Source: Steroidobacter agaridevorans | Lineage (GTDB): Bacteria; Pseudomonadota; Gammaproteobacteria; Steroidobacterales; Steroidobacteraceae | Length of the DNA stretch: 64,000 bases | NCBI RefSeq assembly: GCF_009932555.1 | Contig: NZ_BLJO01000004.1 | Coordinates: 353,174 to 417,173 of the forward strand | Direction: 5' to 3' | In this document: piece after piece, positions 35,804-44,913 of the stretch | Position numbering within the stretch: position 1 is the first letter of the stretch | Layout of the letters: each line of letters opens with the position of its first letter | Program-made: the position numbers and the translations under genes | Notes under the pieces: model-generated | What the model was told of the DNA's origin: nothing | Seen by the model: only the letters and a program-made list of their open reading frames with translations | The model's database searches: none

Positions 35804-36748
35804 TTATTCCCTGACCGATGGCGCCCATGAGATCGACAGCAGCCAGTTGCTGTCGATGCCGCGATGAATCTTCTGCTCCAGGTACGCCTGCGTGAAGAAC
35901 GTGCCTGCATCGATCGACAGATGGGCCGGCAGATAGGTAATCGTCAGGCCCAGCGTGACGGACGGATCGCCGAAGTGCTTGCCATTGCCGACATCGGCGG
36001 TGTCTCCGGAAATATCGAAGCCTGGACCGGAGATGTGTCCCTGGAATCCCCGCCGCGGCACCGGATAGGCAAGCAATGCATGCGGAGTGAACGACCAATC
36101 GCCTCGGGCGCGCGGCATTTGCAGGCCAACAAACGGCGTGAAGTGATCGTAGTGCGCATCGAAATCGATCTGGCCTTGCAGTCCGGACTGCGGACCGCTC
36201 GCGATGAGATAGTCGAAACGATAGTCCCGCAGCTCGACTCGTTGCCAGAGCAGGCCGGCGACCCAGCTATGCTCGCCGAGCCAACCTTCCGACCGATGTC
36301 GCGACCAGTACAGGCCGGCGCCGAAATCGGTCGCCGTGCCATCGAGATTGGTGAACTCGGCGTCAGCGGGCCGGTCGATGGGCGTAGTCGGCGCGAACAA
36401 GGTTTGTAATGGCCGGCTGTCGTAGTCGGCTTGCAGACGCAGGGGATCGTAGAAGCCGAAGACGCCCAGCCGACTTGCTTCACTCCAGCGTCGGCTGGCC
36501 GATAGCGAGAACATGGGCCCCGCGATGCTCAGATCTCCTGAGGTCGTGGAGGAATAGGCGCCCTGAAGTTGATACGCGGTGCTTTCTGCAGGAACGCCGA
36601 GATCCCACACCGGCAGCGTGGCATAGCGGTTGTCCATCATGGCTTCGGGCAGATGCTCTGCGACGAATTCGATGTCGTGCTCGGCGAAGGCGGGCGCAGC
36701 CATGCTCAACGCCATCGTCCCGAGCAGCGCGGCGCATTGGCGGTTCAT
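35804..36748 (-). CDS. Outer-membrane transporter-like protein, function unknown
   Basis: The start is ATG 36748, opening a signal peptide (LLGTMALSMAAPAFA). The 314-residue mature protein is rich in alternating aromatic/polar strands (DFGAGLYWSRHRSEGWLGEH, FTPHALLAYPVPRRGFQGH) and resembles the phenol-degradation MetA-pathway outer-membrane family in general appearance. It lies alone between DUF2905 and uvrA2 genes. I cannot name a substrate. Confidence 0.7.
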   Translation of the reverse strand: MNRQCAALLGTMALSMAAPAFAEHDIEFVAEHLPEAMMDNRYATLPVWDLGVPAESTAYQLQGAYSSTTSGDLSIAGPMFSLSASRRWSEASRLGVFGFYDPLRLQADYDSRPLQTLFAPTTPIDRPADAEFTNLDGTATDFGAGLYWSRHRSEGWLGEHSWVAGLLWQRVELRDYRFDYLIASGPQSGLQGQIDFDAHYDHFTPFVGLQMPRARGDWSFTPHALLAYPVPRRGFQGHISGPGFDISGDTADVGNGKHFGDPSVTLGLTITYLPAHLSIDAGTFFTQAYLEQKIHRGIDSNWLLSISWAPSVRE

Positions 36749-36842
36749 GAGAGAATGCACGCGGGTTTCGTGACTGGGGCTTGCCTGAGGGTAGGACGGC
36801 GCGCCTGGCGAAACCAATCGCACTCACAGTCGTTATCCAACA

Positions 36843-39377
36843 ATGAAGAAGACCGATTCACGCCTGGACGGGATGGTCCGTGTCCGCGGCGCGCGAGAGC
36901 ACAATCTCAAGAACGTCGATGTAGAGATTCCACGCGATGCGCTGGTGGTGTTCACTGGCGTGTCGGGGTCGGGAAAATCCTCGCTCGCCTTCGGCACGTT
37001 GTACGCCGAGGCGCAGCGGCGTTATCTGGAGTCGGTGTCGCCGTATGCGCGGCGCTTGTTTCATCAGATGGGCGTGCCGCAGGTCGATGAGATCGACGGC
37101 TTGCCGCCGGCCGTCGCGCTTCAACAGCAGCGAGGCTCGCCGACGACGCGCTCGTCGGTGGGCAGTGTGACGATGCTGTCGAACCTGCTTCGCATGCTGT
37201 ATTCGCGAGCCGGCGATTATCCGCGCGGTCAGCCGCTCCTGTACGCCGAATCGTTCTCGCCGAATACGCCGCAAGGTGCGTGTCCCACCTGTCATGGGTT
37301 GGGCAGAATTTACGATGCCACCGAAGCATCGATGGTCCCCGATCCTACGCTCAGCATTCGCGAGCGAGCCATTGCCGCGTGGCCGCCGGCATGGCACGGG
37401 CAGAACTTGCGAGACATCGCGGTCACGCTGGGCTTCGACATCGACAAGCCCTGGCGCGAGTTGGCCAAGAAAGATCGCGACTGGCTGCTGTTCACGGACG
37501 AGCAGCCGACGGTGCCGGTGTATGCAGGTTATGAACCGCACGAGGTGCGTCGCGCGTTGAAGCGCAAGGAAGAGCCGAGCTATCAGGGAACGTTCACTGG
37601 CGCGCGACGCTACGTTCTGCACACGTTTGCGAACACGGAAAGCCCGCTGATGAAGAAGCGGGTTTCGCAGTATCTGGTCAGCACCGACTGTCCGCTGTGC
37701 AAAGGCAAGCGGCTGAAGCTCGAAGCACTGGCAGTGAAGTTTGCCGATCTCGACATCGCGCAGATGTCCGGCCTGCCGCTGAAGGAGCTTGCGAAGCTCC
37801 TGCAGCCGTATGCGTCGGGCACGGCGCCCCGCTGGCGCAAGCTCGAAGCCGAGCATCCGGAAAAGGCGTTAGTCACTCAACGCATCGTCCAGGATCTCGA
37901 AGCCCGCGTCGCCGTGATGCTCAATTTGGGGCTGGGTTATCTGTCGCTAGAGCGCAGTACGCCCACACTGTCGCCCGGCGAGTTGCAACGGCTCAGGCTG
38001 GCCACTCAAGTGCGGTCGAATCTGTTCGGGGTCGTGTATGTACTCGATGAGCCGTCCGCAGGGCTGCATCCCGCGGATACCAAAGCGCTACTGGCGGCGC
38101 TGGATCAGCTGAAGCAGGCGGGCAACTCGCTGTTCGTCGTCGAGCACGAGCTCGATGTGATCCGTCATGCCGATTGGATCGTCGATGTCGGCCCAGCCGC
38201 GGGGGAGCACGGCGGACAGATCTTGTTCAGCGGTCCACCCAAAGGTCTGGCGTCGGTCGAGGCATCGCACACGCGTCGCTTCTTGTTCTCCGAGTTCAAG
38301 CTGCCGCCGCGCGAGCCGAGAGCGCCGCGCGAATGGTTGAAACTCAGCGGTGTGACTCGAAACAACTTGCAGGAGCTCGATGCGCAGTTCCCGCTGGGCT
38401 TGTTGACCAGCGTCACCGGGGTGTCGGGCTCGGGCAAGTCGACGCTGGTGAGCCAGGTGTTGGTTGAACTGGTTGCCACGCATCTCGGCCAGGCTGTCGG
38501 GCCCGACGAAGACGAAGGCAGCGAGCTGGAGCGGACGGTCGTGCACACGCTGGGTGGCAAGATCACGGCCGGCATGAATCGGATCAAACGGCTGGTGCGC
38601 GTGGATCAAAAGCCGATTGGCCGTACGCCGCGGTCCAACCTTGCGACTTACACTGGACTGTTCGACTACGTCAGGAAACTTTTCGCTGCGACCAAGACGG
38701 CGCGCTCACGTCGTTACGACGCTGGCCGCTTCTCTTTCAACGTCGCGAAAGGCCGTTGCGAGACGTGCGAAGGCGAAGGCTTCGTGATGGTCGAGCTGCT
38801 GTTCCTGCCGAGCGTGTACGCGCCGTGCCCGACATGTCATGGCGCTCGCTACAACGCGCAGACGCTGGAGGTTCGATATCGCGACAAGAACATCGCCGAC
38901 GTGCTGGCGATGACGGTCGATGCGGCGTGGCAGTTCTTCAACGACGAGCCGCACATTCATCGCTCGCTGGAGGTGCTTCGCGAGGTCGGGCTGGGCTATC
39001 TGCGGCTCGGGCAGGCGGCAACCGAGCTGTCCGGCGGCGAAGCTCAGCGCATCAAGCTGGCGACCGAGCTGCAGCGCCTGTCCAAAGGCGACACATTATA
39101 TGTATTGGACGAGCCGACCACCGGCTTGCACCCGTCCGACGTAGAACGCCTGGTCGTGCAGCTCGAGCGCCTGGTCGAGGCGGGCAACACTGTGGTCGTG
39201 GTCGAGCACGACATGCGCGTGGTCGCGGGCGGCGATTGGGTCATCGATATGGGCCCAGGCGCGGGCGATGAAGGGGGTTCCATCGTGGCGACCGGTCTGC
39301 CCGCACAGATCGCGAAATCGAAGCGCAGCCGGACAGCGCCTTACCTCGCTGAGTTCATCGAGAGCGCGACCGCATGA
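36843..39377 (+). CDS. UvrA2-type excinuclease ATPase paralogue
   Basis: The 844-residue protein is a UvrA-type double ABC ATPase: Walker A GVSGSGKSS near residue 40 and GVSGSGKST near 525, zinc motifs CPTCHGLG and CETCEGEGF...CPTCHG, and signature motifs TLSPGELQRLRLATQ in the first half and ELSGGEAQRIKLATEL in the second. It is about 100 residues shorter than housekeeping UvrA and lacks much of the UvrB-binding insertion, as in class II UvrA proteins linked to drug or DNA-lesion tolerance. It stands alone, and its 3' end is one base from a convergent gene. Confidence 0.9.
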   Translation: MKKTDSRLDGMVRVRGAREHNLKNVDVEIPRDALVVFTGVSGSGKSSLAFGTLYAEAQRRYLESVSPYARRLFHQMGVPQVDEIDGLPPAVALQQQRGSPTTRSSVGSVTMLSNLLRMLYSRAGDYPRGQPLLYAESFSPNTPQGACPTCHGLGRIYDATEASMVPDPTLSIRERAIAAWPPAWHGQNLRDIAVTLGFDIDKPWRELAKKDRDWLLFTDEQPTVPVYAGYEPHEVRRALKRKEEPSYQGTFTGARRYVLHTFANTESPLMKKRVSQYLVSTDCPLCKGKRLKLEALAVKFADLDIAQMSGLPLKELAKLLQPYASGTAPRWRKLEAEHPEKALVTQRIVQDLEARVAVMLNLGLGYLSLERSTPTLSPGELQRLRLATQVRSNLFGVVYVLDEPSAGLHPADTKALLAALDQLKQAGNSLFVVEHELDVIRHADWIVDVGPAAGEHGGQILFSGPPKGLASVEASHTRRFLFSEFKLPPREPRAPREWLKLSGVTRNNLQELDAQFPLGLLTSVTGVSGSGKSTLVSQVLVELVATHLGQAVGPDEDEGSELERTVVHTLGGKITAGMNRIKRLVRVDQKPIGRTPRSNLATYTGLFDYVRKLFAATKTARSRRYDAGRFSFNVAKGRCETCEGEGFVMVELLFLPSVYAPCPTCHGARYNAQTLEVRYRDKNIADVLAMTVDAAWQFFNDEPHIHRSLEVLREVGLGYLRLGQAATELSGGEAQRIKLATELQRLSKGDTLYVLDEPTTGLHPSDVERLVVQLERLVEAGNTVVVVEHDMRVVAGGDWVIDMGPGAGDEGGSIVATGLPAQIAKSKRSRTAPYLAEFIESATA

Positions 39378-39378
39378 G

Positions 39379-39942
39379 CTAGAAACGCAGCTGCCGCGAG
39401 CTCGTGACTTTCGCCATCAAGGCGTGAGAAAAGATGTACAGGGCATGTTTGGTGTCCGCCGCGGCTCCAGCGCCGATGCAGTCGGAAGGAATGACCAGTT
39501 CGAACTCGCGGACATGCGCATCCATGGCGGTAAACAACACACACTGATGGCTGGTGATGCCGGTCGCGATCAATTTGCCGATCTTCAGACGCTGCAGCAG
39601 GGTGTGCAGCGGCGTGCCGAAGAATGCGGAATGCATGGGCTTGAACATGAAGTAGTCCTCCGGCGTCGGCGCCAGCTGCTGGACTATCTCCCGCCCGCGC
39701 GATTCGGGCTGCATGCAACGATCGATGAAGGATTTCTGATCCGATTCCCACTTGCCGGCCGTGTCATTGACATAGATCACAGGGGCTCCGGCCGCGTGCG
39801 CACGCTCTCTTAGCCGGGCAATGTTCGGCGCGGCCTTGCGCGCGCTGCGCACGATGCGTTCGCCGTGCAGGTAGCGATACTCCGAGATCATGTCCAGGAT
39901 CAGCAGCGCAGTGGCGGATTTGCTTCGTTTGGCCATGTGCAA
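39379..39942 (-). CDS. Isochorismatase-family cysteine hydrolase
   Basis: The 187-residue protein has the family triad: aspartate in LLILDMISEY, lysine in FMFKPMHSAF and the nucleophilic cysteine in TGITSHQCVLFTAMDA. Members hydrolyse amides or vinyl ethers such as nicotinamide or isochorismate. The substrate is not set by context. The third codon is also a possible ATG start. Confidence 0.88.
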   Translation of the reverse strand: MHMAKRSKSATALLILDMISEYRYLHGERIVRSARKAAPNIARLRERAHAAGAPVIYVNDTAGKWESDQKSFIDRCMQPESRGREIVQQLAPTPEDYFMFKPMHSAFFGTPLHTLLQRLKIGKLIATGITSHQCVLFTAMDAHVREFELVIPSDCIGAGAAADTKHALYIFSHALMAKVTSSRQLRF

Positions 39943-40004
39943 AGAATGTGGCAGCGACCTGATGGTTCCTGGACACGGAACCGGACCGGCACGGGAAGAA
40001 TTTC

Positions 40005-40595
40005 ATGCATGGCAGTGGGAGCGTGGTCATGGGCCTGCAAGCCTTGTTGGAAACATTGCTGTGGTGGGGAATCTATCCACTCTGGCTGCTGGCGGGCGCG
40101 GCCGATTATCTGTGTCATCGCCGGACCGACATCGAGCACACCTCGGGCAGCGTCGAGTCCTGGTTTCATCTGCTGCAGTTCCTGGCCTTGCTGATCGCGA
40201 TCGCGGCCGGTGCGCTGCTGGAGCCGAACGCGCTGGTGTTCGGCGTCATGATCGTGGCTGTGTTGGCGCACTCGGTGCTGGCGCATCTGGATGTTTCCTA
40301 CACGGATGGCCAGCGCTACATCTCGCCCTTCGAGCAGCTCGTGCACGGCTTCATGGACGTGCTGCCGCTGGTAGCGGTGGCGATTTTCGGTGTGTTGCAT
40401 TGGCAGGAGATCGGCAACGGGCTGAGTGGCGCCTCGTTGACTCTGCTGCGCGCGGACTCCAGCCGCCTGTTGCTGCTGGCGAGCTTTGCCACGCTAGCGG
40501 GTGTGCCCATTCTGGAAGAGTTGGCGCGAACGCTGCGCTATCGCGCCGAGCGCCGGCAACAGCGTTATCAGGCCGGCTTGGCCACCATCAAATAG
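40005..40595 (+). CDS. Integral membrane protein of unknown function
   Basis: The 196-residue protein has four to five membrane helices and several conserved-looking histidines (YLCHRRTDIEHTSG, SWFHLLQF, LAHSVLAHLDV). These could form a metal site, like some membrane hydroxylases, but no family is recognised. GGGAAG lies just before ATG 40005. It converges with the DUF2269 gene, overlapping it by 28 bases at the 3' ends. Confidence 0.7.
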   Translation: MHGSGSVVMGLQALLETLLWWGIYPLWLLAGAADYLCHRRTDIEHTSGSVESWFHLLQFLALLIAIAAGALLEPNALVFGVMIVAVLAHSVLAHLDVSYTDGQRYISPFEQLVHGFMDVLPLVAVAIFGVLHWQEIGNGLSGASLTLLRADSSRLLLLASFATLAGVPILEELARTLRYRAERRQQRYQAGLATIK

Positions 40596-41032
40596 AACAC
40601 AACGACCAGGGCAGCGAACGCGACGATTCCCAGCGCCACCCACAGCTTCAGGAAAGTCCAATACCGCTGTGGCAATTCCGTGCCATTGGCCGCCGCTGCA
40701 ATAGCCATGTCGCGCATCTTGATCTGCATCCACACGACCGGCAGCCACGCCGCACCGGCGAGGAAATACAAAGCGATCGAGGCGGCGATCCAGGTGCTCG
40801 ACAGCGGAAAGCCGGCCAGATGAATCAGGTACAGGCCGGTCAGCGGTTGAATGATGATGGTCGGCGTCGTGAAAGCGTAGTCCGCGATGACCACATAGCG
40901 CACGACGGTCGCGACGATCCGGGCGTCGCGCGTCAGGCTGGTAAAGAACATGTAGAAGGCCGAGCCCAGTCCCGTGCCGAACAGCAGCGTCGAGGACAGG
41001 ATGTGCAGCCACTTTACGACGAGGTATTCCAT
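40568..41032 (-). CDS. DUF2269-family membrane protein
   Basis: The 154-residue protein has four membrane helices and begins MEYLVVKWLHILSSTLLFGTG, the DUF2269 signature with its histidine. Function is unknown. Its start overlaps the end of the SDR-DoxX gene by 19 bases, so the two are translationally coupled. Confidence 0.85.
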   Translation of the reverse strand: MEYLVVKWLHILSSTLLFGTGLGSAFYMFFTSLTRDARIVATVVRYVVIADYAFTTPTIIIQPLTGLYLIHLAGFPLSSTWIAASIALYFLAGAAWLPVVWMQIKMRDMAIAAAANGTELPQRYWTFLKLWVALGIVAFAALVVVFYLMVAKPA

Positions 41033-42288
41033 CGACGCGCTTCCAGCGTGTAGAGCAGATAAATGGCGGCGAGCATCACCAGGTTCTTGCTCAGCGGCCC
41101 GTACGGATGCAGCCAGAACTCGGGCAGCTTGAACGTAATGATCAGCGTGTAGCCGCCGATGATCGCCAGCTGCAACAGCCACAACCATCGCCGGCGGCGC
41201 AGGAGCATTGTGCCAATGCCGACCAGCAGATCGAGCACGGCGGCGCCATAGAGCATCACTGGCGCCAGCGCGCCGGTGATGCCGACGCGAGCGAGTAGTT
41301 CGTAGCTGTCCTGCGTAGGGTACAAACCCAGCGATACGATGCCTGTCCAGATCCAGACCAGCGCGATGCTGAATCTCAGCAGCGGCAGCAACCAGGCCAA
41401 TTGAGCAGCCATCAGCAGTGCATCGCGTTGGTCGTCGCCGATCAACTGTTCGGTCGCTCGCGGCGGACGGCCGAGCAGTCGTTTTGTGTCGTCGGGCGGA
41501 GCCGTGTTGCCGGCGTTGAGCATGGACAATGTTTCTCGATCCAGTAGCGAACCAGGCAAATGCTCCGCGACCGCGGCAGACGCTCGCATGATGCCGGCGG
41601 GAATGCTCATGAACCTTGCGTGAGGCAATTGTAGCCGCGCGCGTAACTGTTGCAGAAAATCTTTCAGGCTGATCGGCGCCGGCCCCACCAACGCGACGCG
41701 CCGTCGGTCCGTTGCAGAACTTTCGATGATTTCTTCAATGGCGGCGACGGCGTCGTCGATGTGAATCGGCTGAACCTGCTGATGTCCGCCGCCAGGCAAC
41801 GGTACGATGGGCAGGCTCGCGAGCAGTGTGAACAGTGTGGCGCTCGAGCCGCCCGCGCCGAAGACGAGCGACGGCTGGACGATGATCCAGTGGATCGGCA
41901 GTGCTGCCAGATACTGATCTGCCGCATGTTTGCTCGTGAAATACCTGGTGCTGCCCCGGTCGGCGCCGAGCGCGGAGATTTGCACTACCTTCTTAACCCC
42001 CGCTTCCTCACATGCGGCGAACAAAGCCTGTGGGGCTCGCGTATGGATGTTCTCGAAAGTCTGATTGCCGCGCTCTCGAAGAATACCGACGGCATTGACG
42101 ACCACGTCGACGCCGGCGAGTCGAGGCGCCCAGATCTCAGGAGTCAGATCACGAGTGAAGTCGGCCGCAATCGCGTCCGCTCCGGCGGCGTGACGACCGG
42201 TAGTAACAACCCGATGGCCAGCCGCACGCAGTGCTCCGGTCAGCCGGCGACCGATGAACCCTGTGGCGCCAGTGATGAGGATGACCAT
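41014..42288 (-). CDS. SDR/NmrA-like NAD(P)-binding domain fused to DoxX-like membrane domain
   Basis: The 424-residue protein begins with a Rossmann domain (ITGATGFIGRRL) of the atypical SDR type over residues 1-210, then a linker and a four-helix DoxX-like membrane domain (about 300-420). Fusions of this kind are found beside DUF2269 genes in many proteobacteria and may act on quinones or membrane lipids. The overlap with the DUF2269 gene supports a functional pair. The ORF is intact and the ATG is at 42288. Confidence 0.85.
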   Translation of the reverse strand: MVILITGATGFIGRRLTGALRAAGHRVVTTGRHAAGADAIAADFTRDLTPEIWAPRLAGVDVVVNAVGILRERGNQTFENIHTRAPQALFAACEEAGVKKVVQISALGADRGSTRYFTSKHAADQYLAALPIHWIIVQPSLVFGAGGSSATLFTLLASLPIVPLPGGGHQQVQPIHIDDAVAAIEEIIESSATDRRRVALVGPAPISLKDFLQQLRARLQLPHARFMSIPAGIMRASAAVAEHLPGSLLDRETLSMLNAGNTAPPDDTKRLLGRPPRATEQLIGDDQRDALLMAAQLAWLLPLLRFSIALVWIWTGIVSLGLYPTQDSYELLARVGITGALAPVMLYGAAVLDLLVGIGTMLLRRRRWLWLLQLAIIGGYTLIITFKLPEFWLHPYGPLSKNLVMLAAIYLLYTLEARRWNTSS

Positions 42289-42323
42289 GACGGAACCCGG
42301 AACCTGCCTGCGAGGTTGAACTG

Positions 42324-42860
42324 ATGATGTTCAGCAAGGTTCCGTATCGCAAGCAGATTCACCGGTTCGCCCAATGGCGCAAGCCGCGACGTTCCATGGT
42401 GAAACGAGTGGCAAGCGACGCCGTCGTTTCTGGAAGCGCAGCGAGTGTGGCGTCCGCGGCGACGTTGATGGCATGCAGTAAGCTGCACGAGGGCAGTGCG
42501 GCCGGTGGATTGAATGGTCCGAGTCAGTGGCTGTGGGGAGAGTCTGAAGCTTATACCCGCGAGGCAACGCTGCGTCACACAGCCGCCGGCTACGCAATTC
42601 ATCACGCCACGTCGATCTTCTGGGCCATGTTGCACGAGGCTGTGTTTGGTGGCAGTCGGCGCAGCAAGCCTCCGATACAACATTGCGCCGAAGCGGCAGC
42701 CAGCGCGGCCACCGCATATTTCGTCGATTACCATCTAACGCCGCGCCGGCTTCGGCCGGGATTCGAGAAGCACGTGAGCTCGAAAGGGATGGTTGCGGTG
42801 TACGCTGCCTTTGCCGCGGGCCTTGCCATCGCGGCCATCGCGCGCGACCGCCGACGATAG
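42324..42860 (+). CDS. Hypothetical small membrane-associated protein
   Basis: The 178-residue protein has GAGG 8 bases before ATG 42324 (a second ATG follows directly, and another at 42396). It contains two or three weak membrane segments (ASVASAATLMA, AVYAAFAAGLAIAAIA) and a distinctive HTAAGYAIHHATSIFWAMLHE segment with clustered histidines. No family is recognised. It is divergent from the SDR-DoxX gene 35 bases away. Confidence 0.7.
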   Translation: MMFSKVPYRKQIHRFAQWRKPRRSMVKRVASDAVVSGSAASVASAATLMACSKLHEGSAAGGLNGPSQWLWGESEAYTREATLRHTAAGYAIHHATSIFWAMLHEAVFGGSRRSKPPIQHCAEAAASAATAYFVDYHLTPRRLRPGFEKHVSSKGMVAVYAAFAAGLAIAAIARDRRR

Positions 42861-42989
42861 CTGTTGTTGTACAACTTCAACCTGCGTGACATCGTCGCTC
42901 TCTGACAGCGCCCATTCCAGGAACAAACATTCCCGGAACAATGCGCGCCGACTCGTGCATTGCTGACAGATGAGTCGAAGGAGATTCTC

Positions 42990-44747
42990 ATGAGCAATGC
43001 CGCCGACTTGCTGATCCAAACGCTGGCGAACTGCGGTGTCGATACGATCTACGGCCTGCCCGGCGACGGCATCAACGGCATCATGGAGGCGATCCGCACT
43101 CATCCGGACCAGATGCGCTTCATCCAGGTGCGGCACGAGGAATCGGCGGCCTTCATGGCAACCGCGCATGCGAAGCTCACGGGCCGCCTCGGTTGTTGTC
43201 TCGCTACCAGCGGCCCAGGCGGCGTGCATTTGCTCAACGGCCTGTATGACGCGAAAGGGGACGGCGCCGCCGTGATCGCGATCACCGGTCTGCCGTATCA
43301 CGATCTCATCGACACCTATACACAACAGGATGTGGATCAATCGCGCTTGTTTGCTGACGTCGCGGTCTACAGCACTCGGGTGATGAGTGCGGCGCATGTG
43401 GAGAACGTCGTGACGCTCGCGTGTCGCTCGGCACTGTCGAAGCGCGGCGTCGCGCATTTGTCGATTCCTGTCGATGTGCAAGAGGAAAAGCTGGAGGAAG
43501 CCGATCCGTCCACGCGCAACAAGCCGCATCACACCTCTGTGGTGTCTGCGGAAGGCTTGCAGCTGCCCCAGCTCGACCAGGTGGAGCGAGCGGCAGAATT
43601 GCTGAACTCGGCATCGAGAGTTGCGATCCTTGCCGGCCGAGGCGCCGCGGGTGCGCAGGAGGAGTTGCTTCGTACGGCAGACCTGCTCGGTGCGCCGATC
43701 GTCAAAGCGCTGTTGGGCAAGGCGGTTGTGCCGGACACGCATCCTCTGACCACGGGTGGTATTGGCTTGCTCGGCACGCGTCCTTCGCATGAAGCGATGG
43801 AACAATGCGACGCGTTGCTGATCGTCGGCTCGACCTTTCCCTATATCGAGTACTACCCCAAACCTGGCCAGGCGCGCGTCGTGCAGATCGACTGCGACGC
43901 TGCTCGCATCGGGCTGCGAGCGCCGGCCGAAGTCGGATTGGTGGGCGATGCGCGTGCCGTGCTGGAAATGCTCAACGCCAGGTTGCGACGACAGGAGTCG
44001 CGCGAGTTCCTGCAACGAGCTCAGGATGGGATGAGGGAGTGGCGTCGGGTGTTGCGCGAATCGGCGATGACCGATCAGCATCCGATGAAGCCGGGCCGCG
44101 CCGCTATCGAGCTGAGCGAGCGGCTCGCCGACGATGCCATCGTCGCGTGGGACTCCGGGCACAACACCGGTCTGTGCGCACGTTATATCGATGCCGTCGG
44201 CGAGCAAATATTCTTCGGCTCCGGAATGATGGCGTCGATGGGCTGCGCCGTGCCGTATGCAATCGCGGCGGCGCTGATCCATCCGCAGCGCCAGGTCGTC
44301 GCGTTCGTCGGCGACGGCGGCTTGAGCATGTTGCTGGGCGAGCTGGCCACGATCGTGCGTTACGGTCTGTCGATCAAGGTGGTCGTGATCAAGAACAACA
44401 CGCTCGGCCAGATCAAATGGGAACAAATGATGTTCCTCGGCAACCCCGAGTATGAGTGCGACCTGCAGCCCATCGATTTCGCGGCTGTCGCGGACGCCAT
44501 GGGCATCAAAGGCTATCGGGTCGTGCTGCCGGAGGACTGCGGCTATGTGCTCGAGCAGGCCTTGTCGCACGCCGGGCCGGCGCTGGTCGAAATGAATGTC
44601 GATCCGAACGAACCGCTATTGCCGCCCAAGCGCGTCGCGAAGTACGCGGACAATATGGAACATGCGCTCGCGCAGGGTACGGCCGGCGCTCACGAGATTC
44701 GTCAGTCCCTGCAAGAGCAGCCTTCCCGGAGCATGTTGCAGTCGTAG
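42990..44747 (+). CDS. Thiamine-diphosphate enzyme, pyruvate oxidase-like (PoxB/acetolactate-synthase family)
   Basis: The 585-residue enzyme has the three-domain TPP layout: N-terminal PYR domain with VRHEESAAFMATAHAKLTGR (activating glutamate), a central nucleotide-binding domain, and the PP domain with VVAFVGDGGLSMLLGELATI ... NNTLGQIKWEQ. That last segment is close to pyruvate oxidase/PoxB. It probably decarboxylates a 2-oxoacid, passing electrons via FAD to quinone. AAGGAGA lies 7 bases before ATG 42990, deciding against the TTG at 42960. A palindrome GTTGTACAAC is at 42866-42875. Confidence 0.9.
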   Translation: MSNAADLLIQTLANCGVDTIYGLPGDGINGIMEAIRTHPDQMRFIQVRHEESAAFMATAHAKLTGRLGCCLATSGPGGVHLLNGLYDAKGDGAAVIAITGLPYHDLIDTYTQQDVDQSRLFADVAVYSTRVMSAAHVENVVTLACRSALSKRGVAHLSIPVDVQEEKLEEADPSTRNKPHHTSVVSAEGLQLPQLDQVERAAELLNSASRVAILAGRGAAGAQEELLRTADLLGAPIVKALLGKAVVPDTHPLTTGGIGLLGTRPSHEAMEQCDALLIVGSTFPYIEYYPKPGQARVVQIDCDAARIGLRAPAEVGLVGDARAVLEMLNARLRRQESREFLQRAQDGMREWRRVLRESAMTDQHPMKPGRAAIELSERLADDAIVAWDSGHNTGLCARYIDAVGEQIFFGSGMMASMGCAVPYAIAAALIHPQRQVVAFVGDGGLSMLLGELATIVRYGLSIKVVVIKNNTLGQIKWEQMMFLGNPEYECDLQPIDFAAVADAMGIKGYRVVLPEDCGYVLEQALSHAGPALVEMNVDPNEPLLPPKRVAKYADNMEHALAQGTAGAHEIRQSLQEQPSRSMLQS

Positions 44748-44913
44748 CAGCTCACGCCGCGATTTCGCAACGCGATTGATCAATTCAGGCGGGCGGCCGA
44801 CCTGAGGCGGCGATGCGCTACCTTTGAAATTCAGGTTGCGCATCCAGCACCGATATCCCAACATCGGATGTAACAACGATCCGGAATCGGTGCGGGACTG
44901 GCCTCCTCCAGCA

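Noticed and set aside
42735-44570. 611-codon minus-strand frame
   Set aside because: Antisense to the TPP enzyme, whose conserved motifs define the true frame.
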